From the NCBI RefSeq assembly GCF_024171955.1, contig NZ_JAMTCS010000008.1, positions 1-64,000 of the forward strand: DNA of 64,000 bases, written 5' to 3'. Made by a program: the position numbers and the translations under genes. Of this stretch, positions 20,189 to 29,008 are shown in pieces. Below the pieces are notes generated by a model, which was given only the letters and a program-made list of their open reading frames with translations, had not been told where the DNA came from and did not search any database. The DNA is from Promicromonospora thailandica (GTDB taxonomy: Bacteria > Actinomycetota > Actinomycetes > Actinomycetales > Cellulomonadaceae). Position 1 is the stretch's first letter. Every line of letters starts with the position of its first letter.

Positions 20189-22602
20189 GCGCGACGTACC
20201 GCACCACCACGCGCCTCGGGGAGGTCACCGTCGAGCCCGTCGTCCCGGCGCGCGACGCCGGCCTGGTCCAGGCCTGGCTCGCCCACCCGTCGGCGTCCTA
20301 CTGGCAGATGGGCGGGCTGACGGTCGAGGAGGTGCGCGAGTACCTGGCCGCCGTGCAGGACCACCCGCACCAGGACGCCTGGCTCGGGCGCCTCGACGGC
20401 GAACCGGTCTTCCTCACCGAGACCTACGACCCGGCGCACGTGCTGCTCACCCCGGTGCACGACGCGCAGCCCGGCGACCTCGGCATGCACCTGCTCGTCG
20501 CCCCGCCCGACACGCCGCGGCACGGGCTCACCGACGCCGTCATGACCGCTGTCATGCGGTTCTGCCTCACCGAGGGCGACGGCGGTCGGGGCGCCGCCCG
20601 CGTCGTCGTCGAACCCGACGTCGGCAACCGCAGGATCGCCGCCAAGAACGCCGCCGCGGGGTTCCGGGTGCTGCGCGAGGTCGACCTCGGCCGCGGCGCC
20701 CACGCCAAGCGCGCGGCCCTCAGCGTGGCCACCCGCGCCGACTTCACGGCCTCCCCGCTCGGTGCCGGCGTCGACCCCGCCCCGCACCTCGCACCCGGAC
20801 TCATGGAGCACGCGCACCGGCACCTGGTCGCCAAGACGCTCGCCGAGCTCACCCACGAGCGGCTCTTCGCCCCGGTGCCCGACGGCCCCGACGGCGCCCA
20901 CCGGCTCGACCTGGACGGCGTCACCTACCGGTTCACCGCCACGCGCCACGCCCTGGAGCACTGGGTGGTCGACCCGGCCTCCGTGCGCCGCACCGCGAGC
21001 GCCGGCGCGCGCGGCGGCGTCGGGCGGCAGGTCGAGCTGCCCGTCGACGCGCTCGAGCTCGTCGCCGAGCTGGGGCCCCTCCTGCAGGTGCCCGACGACC
21101 TGCTGGCCGTCTACCTCGAGGAGCTCTCCTCGACCCTGGCCAGCGCCGCCGCCAAGCGTGAGCGCGAGCTCGACGGCACCACCGCCTCCGTCCGGGGTCT
21201 GCTGGACGCGATGCGCACCGCGTCCGACGCCGGGTCGGTCGCCGCCTCGTTCCAGCAGGTCGAGGCCGCCATGTCCGAGGGCCACCCGAGCTTCGTGGCC
21301 AACAACGGCCGCATCGGCTTCTCCCTGAGCGACTACCGTGCCTACGCCCCCGAGCGCGGGCAGCGCCTGCGCCTGCACTGGCTCGCGGCCCGCCGCGAGC
21401 ACACCCACCTGGCCCTGGCCGCCGACGGCACCGAGGCCACCCACTACGGCACCGAGCTGTCCGACGCCGAGCGCACCGCCTTCGCCGACCGCCTGGCCGC
21501 CCGCGGCCACGACCCCGCCGACTACCTCTACCTGCCCGTGCACCCGTGGCAGTGGGACCACCGCGTGGCCGTCACCTTCGCCGCCGACGTCGCGCGCGGC
21601 GACCTCGTGCCGGTCGGGCCCGGGGCCGACGAGTACCAGCCGCAGCAGTCCATCCGCACCATGTTCAACCGCACCCGGCCCGAGCGGCACTACGTCAAGA
21701 CGGCGCTCGCCATCCAGAACATGGGCTTCCTGCGCGGGCTCTCGCCCGCCTACATGCGCGCCACCCCCGCGATCAACGACTGGGTGGCCGACCTCGTCGC
21801 GGGCGACGACACGCTGCGCCGCGCCGGCTTCGGCGTGCTGCGCGAGGTCGCCTCCGTGGGCTACACCGGCGACGTCTACCACCGCACGCCCCGGCCCAAC
21901 CCCCACCGCAAGATGCTCGCGGCCCTGTGGCGCGAGTCGCCCCTGCCCCGGCTGGCGCCCGGCGAGCGGCTCGTCACGATGGCGAGCCTGCTGCACCGCG
22001 ACGCGGGCGGCGCGGCCTTCGCCACCGCCCTCGTCCGCGCCTCGGGCCTCCCGCCCGAGCAGTGGCTGACGGCCTACCTCGACGCCTACCTCTACCCCCT
22101 GGTCCACTGCCTGCTCAGCCACGAGCTCGCCTTCATGCCGCACGGCGAGAACCTCATCCTCGTGCTGCGCGACGGCGTCGTGGTGCGCGCCCTCATGAAG
22201 GACATCGGCGAGGAGGTGGCCGTGCTCGGCCACCGCACCCTGCCGCAGACGGTCGAGCGCATCCGCGCGGTCGTGGACGACGACGAGAAGGCGCTCGCGA
22301 TCTTCACCGACGTGTTCGACGGCGTGCTGCGCCACCTGTCGGGCATCCTGGCGGCCGACGGCGTGCTGGCCGAGGACCGGTTCTGGGCGCTGGTGGCCGG
22401 CACGATCGACCGGCACGCGGCCGAGCACCCGGACCTGCGCACCCGGATCGACCTGCGGGCGGAGCGCTTCGCGCACTCGTGCCTGAACCGGCTCCAGCTG
22501 CGCAACACGCTGCAGATGGTGGACCTGACCAACCAGTCGGAGTCGCTGATCTACGCCGGGGAGATGGACAACCCCGTGCGCAGGGTCTCGATCAGGGGAT
22601 GA
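20185..22602 (+). CDS. desCD: DesC-DesD fusion: acyltransferase plus NIS synthetase
   Basis: 805 residues from ATG 20185. Residues about 1-190 are a GNAT/IucB-type acyltransferase (ASYWQMGGLTVEEVREYL, PGDLGMHLLVAPPD) that acylates N-hydroxycadaverine with succinyl or acetyl groups. Residues about 205-805 are an IucA/IucC NRPS-independent synthetase (EGHPSFVANNGRIGFS, YLPVHPWQWDH, HGENLILVLRDG, MKDIGEE) that joins and cyclises the hydroxamates. In Streptomyces these are separate proteins; the fused form is known in Erwinia-type DfoC. No frameshift or linker stop is seen, so the fusion is real. Confidence 0.93.
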   Translation: MSATYRTTTRLGEVTVEPVVPARDAGLVQAWLAHPSASYWQMGGLTVEEVREYLAAVQDHPHQDAWLGRLDGEPVFLTETYDPAHVLLTPVHDAQPGDLGMHLLVAPPDTPRHGLTDAVMTAVMRFCLTEGDGGRGAARVVVEPDVGNRRIAAKNAAAGFRVLREVDLGRGAHAKRAALSVATRADFTASPLGAGVDPAPHLAPGLMEHAHRHLVAKTLAELTHERLFAPVPDGPDGAHRLDLDGVTYRFTATRHALEHWVVDPASVRRTASAGARGGVGRQVELPVDALELVAELGPLLQVPDDLLAVYLEELSSTLASAAAKRERELDGTTASVRGLLDAMRTASDAGSVAASFQQVEAAMSEGHPSFVANNGRIGFSLSDYRAYAPERGQRLRLHWLAARREHTHLALAADGTEATHYGTELSDAERTAFADRLAARGHDPADYLYLPVHPWQWDHRVAVTFAADVARGDLVPVGPGADEYQPQQSIRTMFNRTRPERHYVKTALAIQNMGFLRGLSPAYMRATPAINDWVADLVAGDDTLRRAGFGVLREVASVGYTGDVYHRTPRPNPHRKMLAALWRESPLPRLAPGERLVTMASLLHRDAGGAAFATALVRASGLPPEQWLTAYLDAYLYPLVHCLLSHELAFMPHGENLILVLRDGVVVRALMKDIGEEVAVLGHRTLPQTVERIRAVVDDDEKALAIFTDVFDGVLRHLSGILAADGVLAEDRFWALVAGTIDRHAAEHPDLRTRIDLRAERFAHSCLNRLQLRNTLQMVDLTNQSESLIYAGEMDNPVRRVSIRG

Positions 22603-25217
22603 TGTCGCCCGTGGACTTCGACCTGTTCCGTGACGAGCTCGGCATCCCGCACGTGCGGGCGGCGTCGGAGGCCGCGGTGGCCTACGGCCAGGGCTGGGTG
22701 ACCGCGCAGGACCGGGGGCTGCAGGTCGAGGCCGACCGGATGCGGTCCGAGGAGCGGTTCGCGGAGCTGGCCGGCGAGACCGGGGCCGCCTGGGACCGGT
22801 TCGCGGCGCGCGAGCGCCTCGCCGCGACGGCCCGCGCGATCCACGACGCCGCCGGCCCGGCCGAGCGTGCCTGGCTGGCCGCCTACGCCGACGGCGTGAA
22901 CGCCGGCCTGCTCGCCGGCGGCCGGGACGTGCCCGAGCTGGCGGACGTGCCCCACCGGCCGTGGGAGCCCTGGACGCCGGTCGGCGTGTTCCTGGCCGTG
23001 CACGTGCTGTTCAACGGGTTCCCCCAGGTGCTGTGGCGGGCGCACGTGGCCCGGCACCTGCGTGTGCCCGGCGTGCCGCCGGAGCGGGTGCTGCACCTGT
23101 TCGACGCCGAGGCCGGGTCCGGCTCCAACGCGTGGGCCGTGCACGGCGACCGCACGGTCTCGGGCAGCCCGCTCGTGGCGGGCGACCCGCACCGCACGCT
23201 GGAGCTGCCGGGGCCGTACCAGCAGGTGCGGCTCGTGTGCACCGACCCGGCCGGGTCGTTCGACGTGGCCGGCCTGGCCTTCCCTGGCGTGCCCGGCGTG
23301 CCGCACTTCGCGCACGCCGTCTCGCCGGCCGGGTCGGTCGCCTGGGGTATCACCAACGCCGCCGCGCACCACGTGGAGGTGGTCGCGGACGGCGCGGACG
23401 CCGCCGACCCGGGCGCCTGGCGTCTGAGCTGGCCGGCGCGCGAGCTGTCCGACGTCGGCGTGGCCGCCTGGCGCACCCTGCTGCACGCCCGCACCGCGCG
23501 CGACGTGGCCGACGCCTTCGCCGGCTGGGTCGACCCGGTCAACCGGGTGCTGACCGCGGACGACACGGGGGAGGTGCTCAGCCTGACCGCGGGCCGGGTG
23601 CCCGCCGCGGCCGACCGCGCGCTGCCCGCGGCCCGGCCCGCCGACGGCTGGGTCCGCCTCCCGGACCCCGTGCGGGTGACGCAGGCCGCCGTCGACGCGA
23701 ACGAGCGGCCCACGACCCAGGCGCCCGCCGGGCAGGACGGGCGGCCCGGCGCCGGTCCGCGCGACCTGCGGCCGGACCGGGAGGCGCACGACCTCGGCTG
23801 GTCCTACGTGCCGCACCGGGCCGAGCGGATCCGGCAGCTCCTGGCCGCCGCCACCGCACCGGAGTCGCCCGCCACGCAGGCCCGCATCCACGGCGACACG
23901 CGCGACCTCGGCGCGGCCGGCCTCGTCGCGCACCTGGGGGGCGACCCGTCCGCGGCCGCCGTCCGCCTGCGCGCCTGGGTGGCGGCGGGCGCGCACGTCG
24001 ACGCGGCCTCCGCCGACGCCGCCCTGTACATGCGCTGGCGGCACGCCCTGACGCAGCGGCTCGCCGCCCACCCGGCCCTCGCGCCGCTGCACGCCCCGCA
24101 CGGGCTGGACCCGGCGCTGGAGCCCCTGCTCGGCAGCGTGTTCGACGTGCCGACGGCGGTCGGCGCGGGCCTGGCCGGCCTCCTCGCCGCCGACTGGCTC
24201 GGGATCGACGGCGCGACCGAGGCTGCCGGGGCGCTGGCCGGTGTGCCGGACGACCGGCCGGTCTGGGGCGACCTCCACGTCGTCGCGCCGACGGCCCCGG
24301 TGCCCGCGCTCGCGGCCCCGTACGCCGCGGCGGTGCGTCCGGCCCCGGTCTCGGGCAACAACGAGTCGGTGCGCTGCACGGGCGGCTCGCCCGGCCTGGC
24401 GACCACGGTCTACCGCGGGTCGGTGGCCCGGTACGTGTGGGACCTGTCCGACCGGTCGCGCAGCCGGTGGGGTGTGCCGTTCGGGTCCGGCGGACGCCCC
24501 GGCGGCCCCCACTTCGACGACCAGCACGCCACGTGGGCCGCCGCCGGCACGGTGCCCGTGGTGACCGACCTGGACGATCCGGCGCGCCTGTACCCGCAGG
24601 ACACGACCCGGCGCCTGCTCAACGGGATCCGGGGTGCCCAGGTGTGGCGCGGCGACTTCGGCGCGCACGGTGCCGTGACCGCCCACGTGCTCGACCCGGA
24701 CGCCGACGCCGGCCTGCTGCACGGGTGGTTCACGCAGCCGCGGGCGGCCTTCTGGGGCATGGGCGAGCACACGCGCGACGAGGTGCGCGACACGTACGCC
24801 TACGTCGAGTCGCTGCCCACGCACCACGCCTACCTGCTGCGCTGGGACGACGAGCCCGTGCTGCTCGTGCAGGCCTACCACCCCGAGCACGACCCCGTGG
24901 CCGCCGCCTACGACGTGGCGCCCGGCGACCTGGGCATGCACCTCTTCCTCGGCGGGCGCGGCCCGACGGCGCGGCACGGCGCGCCGCGGGACGCGTGGAC
25001 GGTGCTCGGGCCGGCCCTGCGCGACTTCCTGTTCGCCGGGCCGGGCACGCGGCGGCTCGTCGCGGAGCCCGACGCCCGCAACGAGCGGGCGGTGCGCCGC
25101 ATGGCCGCGCTCGGCTTCACGGTGGGCGGGGAGGTCTCGTTCGAGTCGGCGCAGGGACCCAAGGTGGCGCGCCTGGCGTACCTCACGCGCGAGGAGGCCT
25201 ACGGCGCGGGCGTGTGA
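22599..25217 (+). CDS. penicillin-acylase-like hydrolase fused to a DesC-like acyltransferase
   Basis: 872 residues from ATG 22599, overlapping the desCD stop; a second in-frame ATG follows at 22602. Residues about 5-680 are a penicillin acylase-type Ntn hydrolase: GWVTAQDRGLQVEADRMR, the self-cleaving nucleophile GSGSNAWAV (Ser about 176), and GDPHR. Residues about 688-872 are a second GNAT domain, paralogous to the DesC part (PRAAFWGMGEHTRDEV, PGDLGMHLFLGG). No signal peptide is visible, so it acts inside the cell. From memory, some desferrioxamine clusters carry a separate penicillin-amidase (desG) and acyltransferase (desH); this looks like both in one chain. A role in altering the acyl or aryl groups of the siderophore is an inference. 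Confidence 0.82.
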   Translation: MMSPVDFDLFRDELGIPHVRAASEAAVAYGQGWVTAQDRGLQVEADRMRSEERFAELAGETGAAWDRFAARERLAATARAIHDAAGPAERAWLAAYADGVNAGLLAGGRDVPELADVPHRPWEPWTPVGVFLAVHVLFNGFPQVLWRAHVARHLRVPGVPPERVLHLFDAEAGSGSNAWAVHGDRTVSGSPLVAGDPHRTLELPGPYQQVRLVCTDPAGSFDVAGLAFPGVPGVPHFAHAVSPAGSVAWGITNAAAHHVEVVADGADAADPGAWRLSWPARELSDVGVAAWRTLLHARTARDVADAFAGWVDPVNRVLTADDTGEVLSLTAGRVPAAADRALPAARPADGWVRLPDPVRVTQAAVDANERPTTQAPAGQDGRPGAGPRDLRPDREAHDLGWSYVPHRAERIRQLLAAATAPESPATQARIHGDTRDLGAAGLVAHLGGDPSAAAVRLRAWVAAGAHVDAASADAALYMRWRHALTQRLAAHPALAPLHAPHGLDPALEPLLGSVFDVPTAVGAGLAGLLAADWLGIDGATEAAGALAGVPDDRPVWGDLHVVAPTAPVPALAAPYAAAVRPAPVSGNNESVRCTGGSPGLATTVYRGSVARYVWDLSDRSRSRWGVPFGSGGRPGGPHFDDQHATWAAAGTVPVVTDLDDPARLYPQDTTRRLLNGIRGAQVWRGDFGAHGAVTAHVLDPDADAGLLHGWFTQPRAAFWGMGEHTRDEVRDTYAYVESLPTHHAYLLRWDDEPVLLVQAYHPEHDPVAAAYDVAPGDLGMHLFLGGRGPTARHGAPRDAWTVLGPALRDFLFAGPGTRRLVAEPDARNERAVRRMAALGFTVGGEVSFESAQGPKVARLAYLTREEAYGAGV

Positions 25218-25228
25218 CGCAGGTCACC

Positions 25229-25248
25229 GCACCGGTAGGTGCTTACCG
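25229..25248. promoter_or_regulatory. overlapping dyads ahead of the ABC exporter
   Basis: GCACC-GGTA-GGTGC (25229-25242) and CGGTA-N6-TACCG (25233-25248) overlap in the 68-bp gap before the exporter genes. They could be an operator or a small hairpin; neither resembles the iron box closely. Confidence 0.3.
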
Positions 25249-25272
25249 AAACTAACATCTTGCGCCCACGCG

Positions 25273-25278
25273 GATAAT
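25273..25278 (+). promoter_or_regulatory. -10 box GATAAT for the ABC exporter
   Basis: GATAAT lies 7 nt before ATG 25286, giving a leaderless start. The in-frame ATG at 25277 overlaps the box and is therefore unlikely to be used. No good -35 is visible, so activation by a regulator at the dyads is possible. Confidence 0.5.
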
Positions 25279-25285
25279 GGGAGTG

Positions 25286-27163
25286 ATGCCTCCCACAGAC
25301 GAACGCTCGAATCGATCCGAACCTTCCTCTGAGCCCCGGAGCGAACTCTCCACCTTCGCCTCCGTCCGCCGCCTGCATCCCTACGTCCGCACCGCGCTGC
25401 CGCGGCTCGCGGCCGGGCTGGCGGCCTCGCTGGGCGCCAGCCTCATGGCGCTCGCCATCCCGCGCGTGCTGCAGTGGGTCACCGACGGCCCCCTCACCGC
25501 AGGGGCGCGGGACCACGACTGGTCCGGCCTGGCCTGGTCGGTCGCCCTCGTCGCCGTGCTCGGCGCGGGGGAGGCCGGCCTGATCCTGCTGCGCCGCACC
25601 CTCGTGATGTTCCCGGGAACGCGCGTCGAGGCCGCGATGCGCATGTCCCTGTTCCGCCACCTGCAGGACCTGCCGGTCTCCTTCCACGACCGCTGGCCCG
25701 GCGGGCAGCTCCTGTCCCGCATCATGGGCGACCTCGGCCTGCTGCGCCGCTGGCTCGTCTTCGGCATCATCCAGCTCGTGGTCAGCATCGTGACCATCGT
25801 CGTCGGCGTCGGCCTGCTCGTGGCCACCGGCGGCTGGCTCGGGATCATCTTCCTGTGCGGCGCGATCCCGGTGACCGTGCTGGCCTTCCGGTTCTCCCGC
25901 CGGTACCGCAAGATCTCGCGCCTGTCCCAGGACCAGTCCGGCGACCTCGCCACCACCGTCGAGGAGTCCGTGCACGGCATCCGCGTGCTCAAGGCCTTCG
26001 GCCGCGGCCCCGACGCGCTCGACCAGTTCACCGAGCAGGCCGCCGAGCTGCGCGAGACCGAGATCCGCAAGGCCACCACCGACGCGGGCCTCACCACCGC
26101 GCTGCGCGTCATCCCCGAGGTCACCCAGGCCGTCGCGCTCGTCGTGGGCGCCTACCTCGTCGCCCAGGGCGACATGACGCTCGGCGCCCTGGTGGCCTTC
26201 TTCACCACCACCGCCGTCATCAACGGCCCCGTGGTGGACCTCGGCATGACCCTGTCGATGACGCTCAACGCGCGCACCGCCGTCGACCGGTTCTTCGAGG
26301 TCATGGACACCGTCAACCCCCTCACCGACCCGGAGCGGCCCGCCCGCCCCGAACCCGTGACCCCCGGCCGGGGCGGCGCCACGGGCGGGCACGTCGCCTT
26401 CCGCGACGTCACCTTCCGGTACGACGACGCCGCGCGCCCCGTGCTCCGGCACGTCGACCTCGAGCTCCCGCCCGGTACCACCACGGCCCTCGTCGGCCTC
26501 ACCGGCTCCGGCAAGTCGACCCTCGCGATGCTCGCGCCCCGCCTGTTCGACGTCACCGTGGGGCGCGTCGAGGTCGACGGCGTCGACGTGCGCGACCTGA
26601 CCCGCACGCAGGTGCGCGAACGCGTCGCCGTCGCCTTCGAGGACCCCACGCTGTTCTCCGCCTCCGTGCGGGACAACGTGCTGCTCGGGGTGTCCGACGA
26701 CCTGCCGGACGCCGAGCGCGAGACCCTGCTCGCCGAGTCCCTCGAGATCGCCCAGGCGCACTTCGTCGCCGACCTCCCGGACGGCGCCGACACCCGCATC
26801 GGCGAGGAGGGCATGTCGCTGTCCGGCGGGCAGCGGCAGCGCCTCGCCCTCGCCCGCGCCATCGCCGCCCGCCCCCGCGTGCTGGTGCTCGACGACCCCC
26901 TGTCCGCGCTCGACGTCACCACCGAGGAGGCCGTCACCGCACGCCTGCGCGACGTCCTGGCGGCCACCACCACCCTGGTCATCGCCCACCGGCCCTCCAC
27001 CGTGGCTCTGGCCGACCGCGTCGCCGTGCTCCAGGACGGCCGCGTCACCGCCGTCGGCACGCACCAGGAGCTCCTCGCGAGCGACCCGCACTACCGCCAC
27101 ATCATCTCCAGCCTCACCTCCGAGCCCACCCCCAGCCCCACCTCACAGGAGGCGCTGTCATGA
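25286..27163 (+). CDS. ABC exporter half-transporter, degenerate NBD
   Basis: 625 residues from ATG 25286. An ABC type 1 membrane domain (residues about 30-330, six predicted helices) precedes the nucleotide-binding domain: Walker [10 protein letters not shown], signature LSGGQRQRL, Walker [13 protein letters not shown], His-loop IAHRPST. The catalytic Glu after Walker B is Asp and the Q-loop reads FEDPTLF, features of the non-canonical half of heterodimeric exporters. Its stop overlaps the partner gene as ATGA. Adjacency to the siderophore operon suggests desferrioxamine export, but other substrates are possible. Confidence 0.88.
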   Translation: MPPTDERSNRSEPSSEPRSELSTFASVRRLHPYVRTALPRLAAGLAASLGASLMALAIPRVLQWVTDGPLTAGARDHDWSGLAWSVALVAVLGAGEAGLILLRRTLVMFPGTRVEAAMRMSLFRHLQDLPVSFHDRWPGGQLLSRIMGDLGLLRRWLVFGIIQLVVSIVTIVVGVGLLVATGGWLGIIFLCGAIPVTVLAFRFSRRYRKISRLSQDQSGDLATTVEESVHGIRVLKAFGRGPDALDQFTEQAAELRETEIRKATTDAGLTTALRVIPEVTQAVALVVGAYLVAQGDMTLGALVAFFTTTAVINGPVVDLGMTLSMTLNARTAVDRFFEVMDTVNPLTDPERPARPEPVTPGRGGATGGHVAFRDVTFRYDDAARPVLRHVDLELPPGTTTALVGLTGSGKSTLAMLAPRLFDVTVGRVEVDGVDVRDLTRTQVRERVAVAFEDPTLFSASVRDNVLLGVSDDLPDAERETLLAESLEIAQAHFVADLPDGADTRIGEEGMSLSGGQRQRLALARAIAARPRVLVLDDPLSALDVTTEEAVTARLRDVLAATTTLVIAHRPSTVALADRVAVLQDGRVTAVGTHQELLASDPHYRHIISSLTSEPTPSPTSQEALS

Positions 27164-29001
27164 CGGCCACCACCGACCAGCCCACCCGCCACCGGCCCAC
27201 CGACGCGGCCACGGACGACGCCACCCTGCTCGGCAAGGAGGCCTCCCGCGCCGTCCGTCGCCGCTCGATGCGCCTGCTCGGCGACCTCCTGCGCCCCCAC
27301 ACGAAGGCCCTGGCCTGGGCCGCGCTGCTCGTGGTCGCCTCCACGCTCGGCCAGGTCGCCGGGCCGTGGCTCGTCGCCGTCGCCATCGACCGCGCGGTCC
27401 CGGCCCTGGCCGACGGGTCCGGCACCCCGCTCGCGCTCACCGGCGCCGGCTACCTCGCCGCCGCCGTGCTCGGGGGCGTCGCCGCGGGCGCCTACGTGCG
27501 CGCCGCCGCCCGCATCGCCCAGGCCGTGCTGCTCGACCTGCGCCGCCGCGTCTTCCGCCAGACCCAGCGGCTCTCCCTCGAGTTCCACGAGTCCTACACC
27601 TCGGGCCGCATCATCTCCCGGCAGACCTCCGACCTGGAGGCCCTGCGCGAGCTGCTCGACGGCGGCCTCACCGGCGTCGTCTCCTCGCTGCTGCTCATGG
27701 TGTTCACCTTCGCCGGCCTCGCCCTGCTCGACTGGCGCTCCGGCGTCGTGCTCGCCGTCGCCTTCGTCCCCGCCTGGCTGCTCACCCGCTGGTTCCAGCG
27801 CATGTCCCAGCGGTACTACCGCGAGCAGCGCACCGCGTCGGCCCGGCTCATCGTCAAGTTCGTCGAGACCATGACCGGCATGCGCGCCGTCCAGGCGTTC
27901 CGCCGCCAGCCCACCACCGAGGCCGAGTACGGGCGGCTCGGCGAGGACTACCGCGACGCCAACCTGCAGATCTTCGGCGTCAACGGCCGCTTCCAGCCCG
28001 GCCTCATCCTCATCGGCAACCTCACGGTCGTCGCGGCGCTCGCCGTCGGCGGCTGGCGGGTGCTCGACGGCGCGCTCGAGGTGGGCGTGCTCGCGGCCGT
28101 GCTGCTGTACTGCAAGCGGTTCTTCCAGCCCGTGCAGCAGCTCGGCATGTTCTACAACGCGTTCCAGTCGGCCACCGCCGCGCTGGAGAAGGTCTCCGGC
28201 CTGCTCGCGGAGGAGCCCACCGTCGTCGAACCCGCCCGGCCGCTGCCGCTGCCGGGCGGCCGGGCCCGGGGCGAGCTGCGGCTCGACCACGTGCGGTTCC
28301 AGTACGGCGACGGCCCGGTGGTGCTGCCCGACCTGGACCTCACGATCCCCGCGGGCCAGACCGTCGCCGTGGTCGGCACCACGGGCGCGGGCAAGTCGAC
28401 GGTGGCCAAGCTGGTCACGCGGTTCTACGACGCGTCGGCCGGCGCGGTGCGGCTGGACGGCGTCGACGTGCGCGACCTGGCGTCGGCGGACCTGCGCCGC
28501 GCCGTCGTCATGGTCACGCAGGAGGCCTACCTGTTCAGCGGGTCGGTGCGCGAGAACATCGCGCTCGGCCGCCCGGACGCGACGCAGGCCGAGATCGAGG
28601 CGGCCGCGCGTGCCGTGGGCGCGCACGAGTTCGTCCTGGAGATGCCCGACGGGTACGACACCGATGTGAACAAGCGCGGCGGGCGCGTGTCCGCGGGGCA
28701 GCGGCAGCTGCTGTCGTTCGCGCGCGCGTTCCTCGCCGACCCGGCGGTGCTCGTGCTCGACGAGGCCACGTCGTCGCTCGACATGCCGGGGGAGCGGCTC
28801 GTGCAGCGCGGCCTGCAGACCCTGCTCGCCGACCGGACCGCGATCATCATCGCGCACCGGCTCTCGACCGTGGCGATCGCCGACCGGGTGCTCGTCATGG
28901 AGCACGGGCGCGTCGTCGAGGACGGCACGCCCGAGGAGCTCGTCGCGGGCGAGGGGCGGTACGCGCGGCTGCACGCGGCGTGGCGGGACTCGCTGGTGTG
29001 A
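27160..29001 (+). CDS. ABC exporter half-transporter, canonical Walker B
   Basis: 613 residues from ATG 27160 with AGGAGG upstream, coupled to the previous gene. The membrane domain (residues about 40-330) is followed by Walker [11 protein letters not shown]-loop [14 protein letters not shown], a changed signature VSAGQRQ in place of LSGGQ, Walker [13 protein letters not shown] with the catalytic Glu, and IAHRLST. The altered signature pairs with the Asp-containing site of the partner, which is the usual asymmetry of TM287/288- or BmrCD-like exporters. The pair should function as a heterodimer in the inner membrane. Confidence 0.9.
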   Translation: MTATTDQPTRHRPTDAATDDATLLGKEASRAVRRRSMRLLGDLLRPHTKALAWAALLVVASTLGQVAGPWLVAVAIDRAVPALADGSGTPLALTGAGYLAAAVLGGVAAGAYVRAAARIAQAVLLDLRRRVFRQTQRLSLEFHESYTSGRIISRQTSDLEALRELLDGGLTGVVSSLLLMVFTFAGLALLDWRSGVVLAVAFVPAWLLTRWFQRMSQRYYREQRTASARLIVKFVETMTGMRAVQAFRRQPTTEAEYGRLGEDYRDANLQIFGVNGRFQPGLILIGNLTVVAALAVGGWRVLDGALEVGVLAAVLLYCKRFFQPVQQLGMFYNAFQSATAALEKVSGLLAEEPTVVEPARPLPLPGGRARGELRLDHVRFQYGDGPVVLPDLDLTIPAGQTVAVVGTTGAGKSTVAKLVTRFYDASAGAVRLDGVDVRDLASADLRRAVVMVTQEAYLFSGSVRENIALGRPDATQAEIEAAARAVGAHEFVLEMPDGYDTDVNKRGGRVSAGQRQLLSFARAFLADPAVLVLDEATSSLDMPGERLVQRGLQTLLADRTAIIIAHRLSTVAIADRVLVMEHGRVVEDGTPEELVAGEGRYARLHAAWRDSLV

Positions 29002-29008
29002 GCCGCGC

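Noticed and set aside
17277-22476. Long Gly/Val/Asp-rich frames antisense to the des genes
   Set aside because: Third-frame shadows of GC-rich coding sequence with no domains; the sense strand is securely assigned.
25229-25260. Second iron box at the ABC exporter
   Set aside because: GGTAGGTGCTTACCGAAACT matches the iron-box consensus at about half of its positions only.
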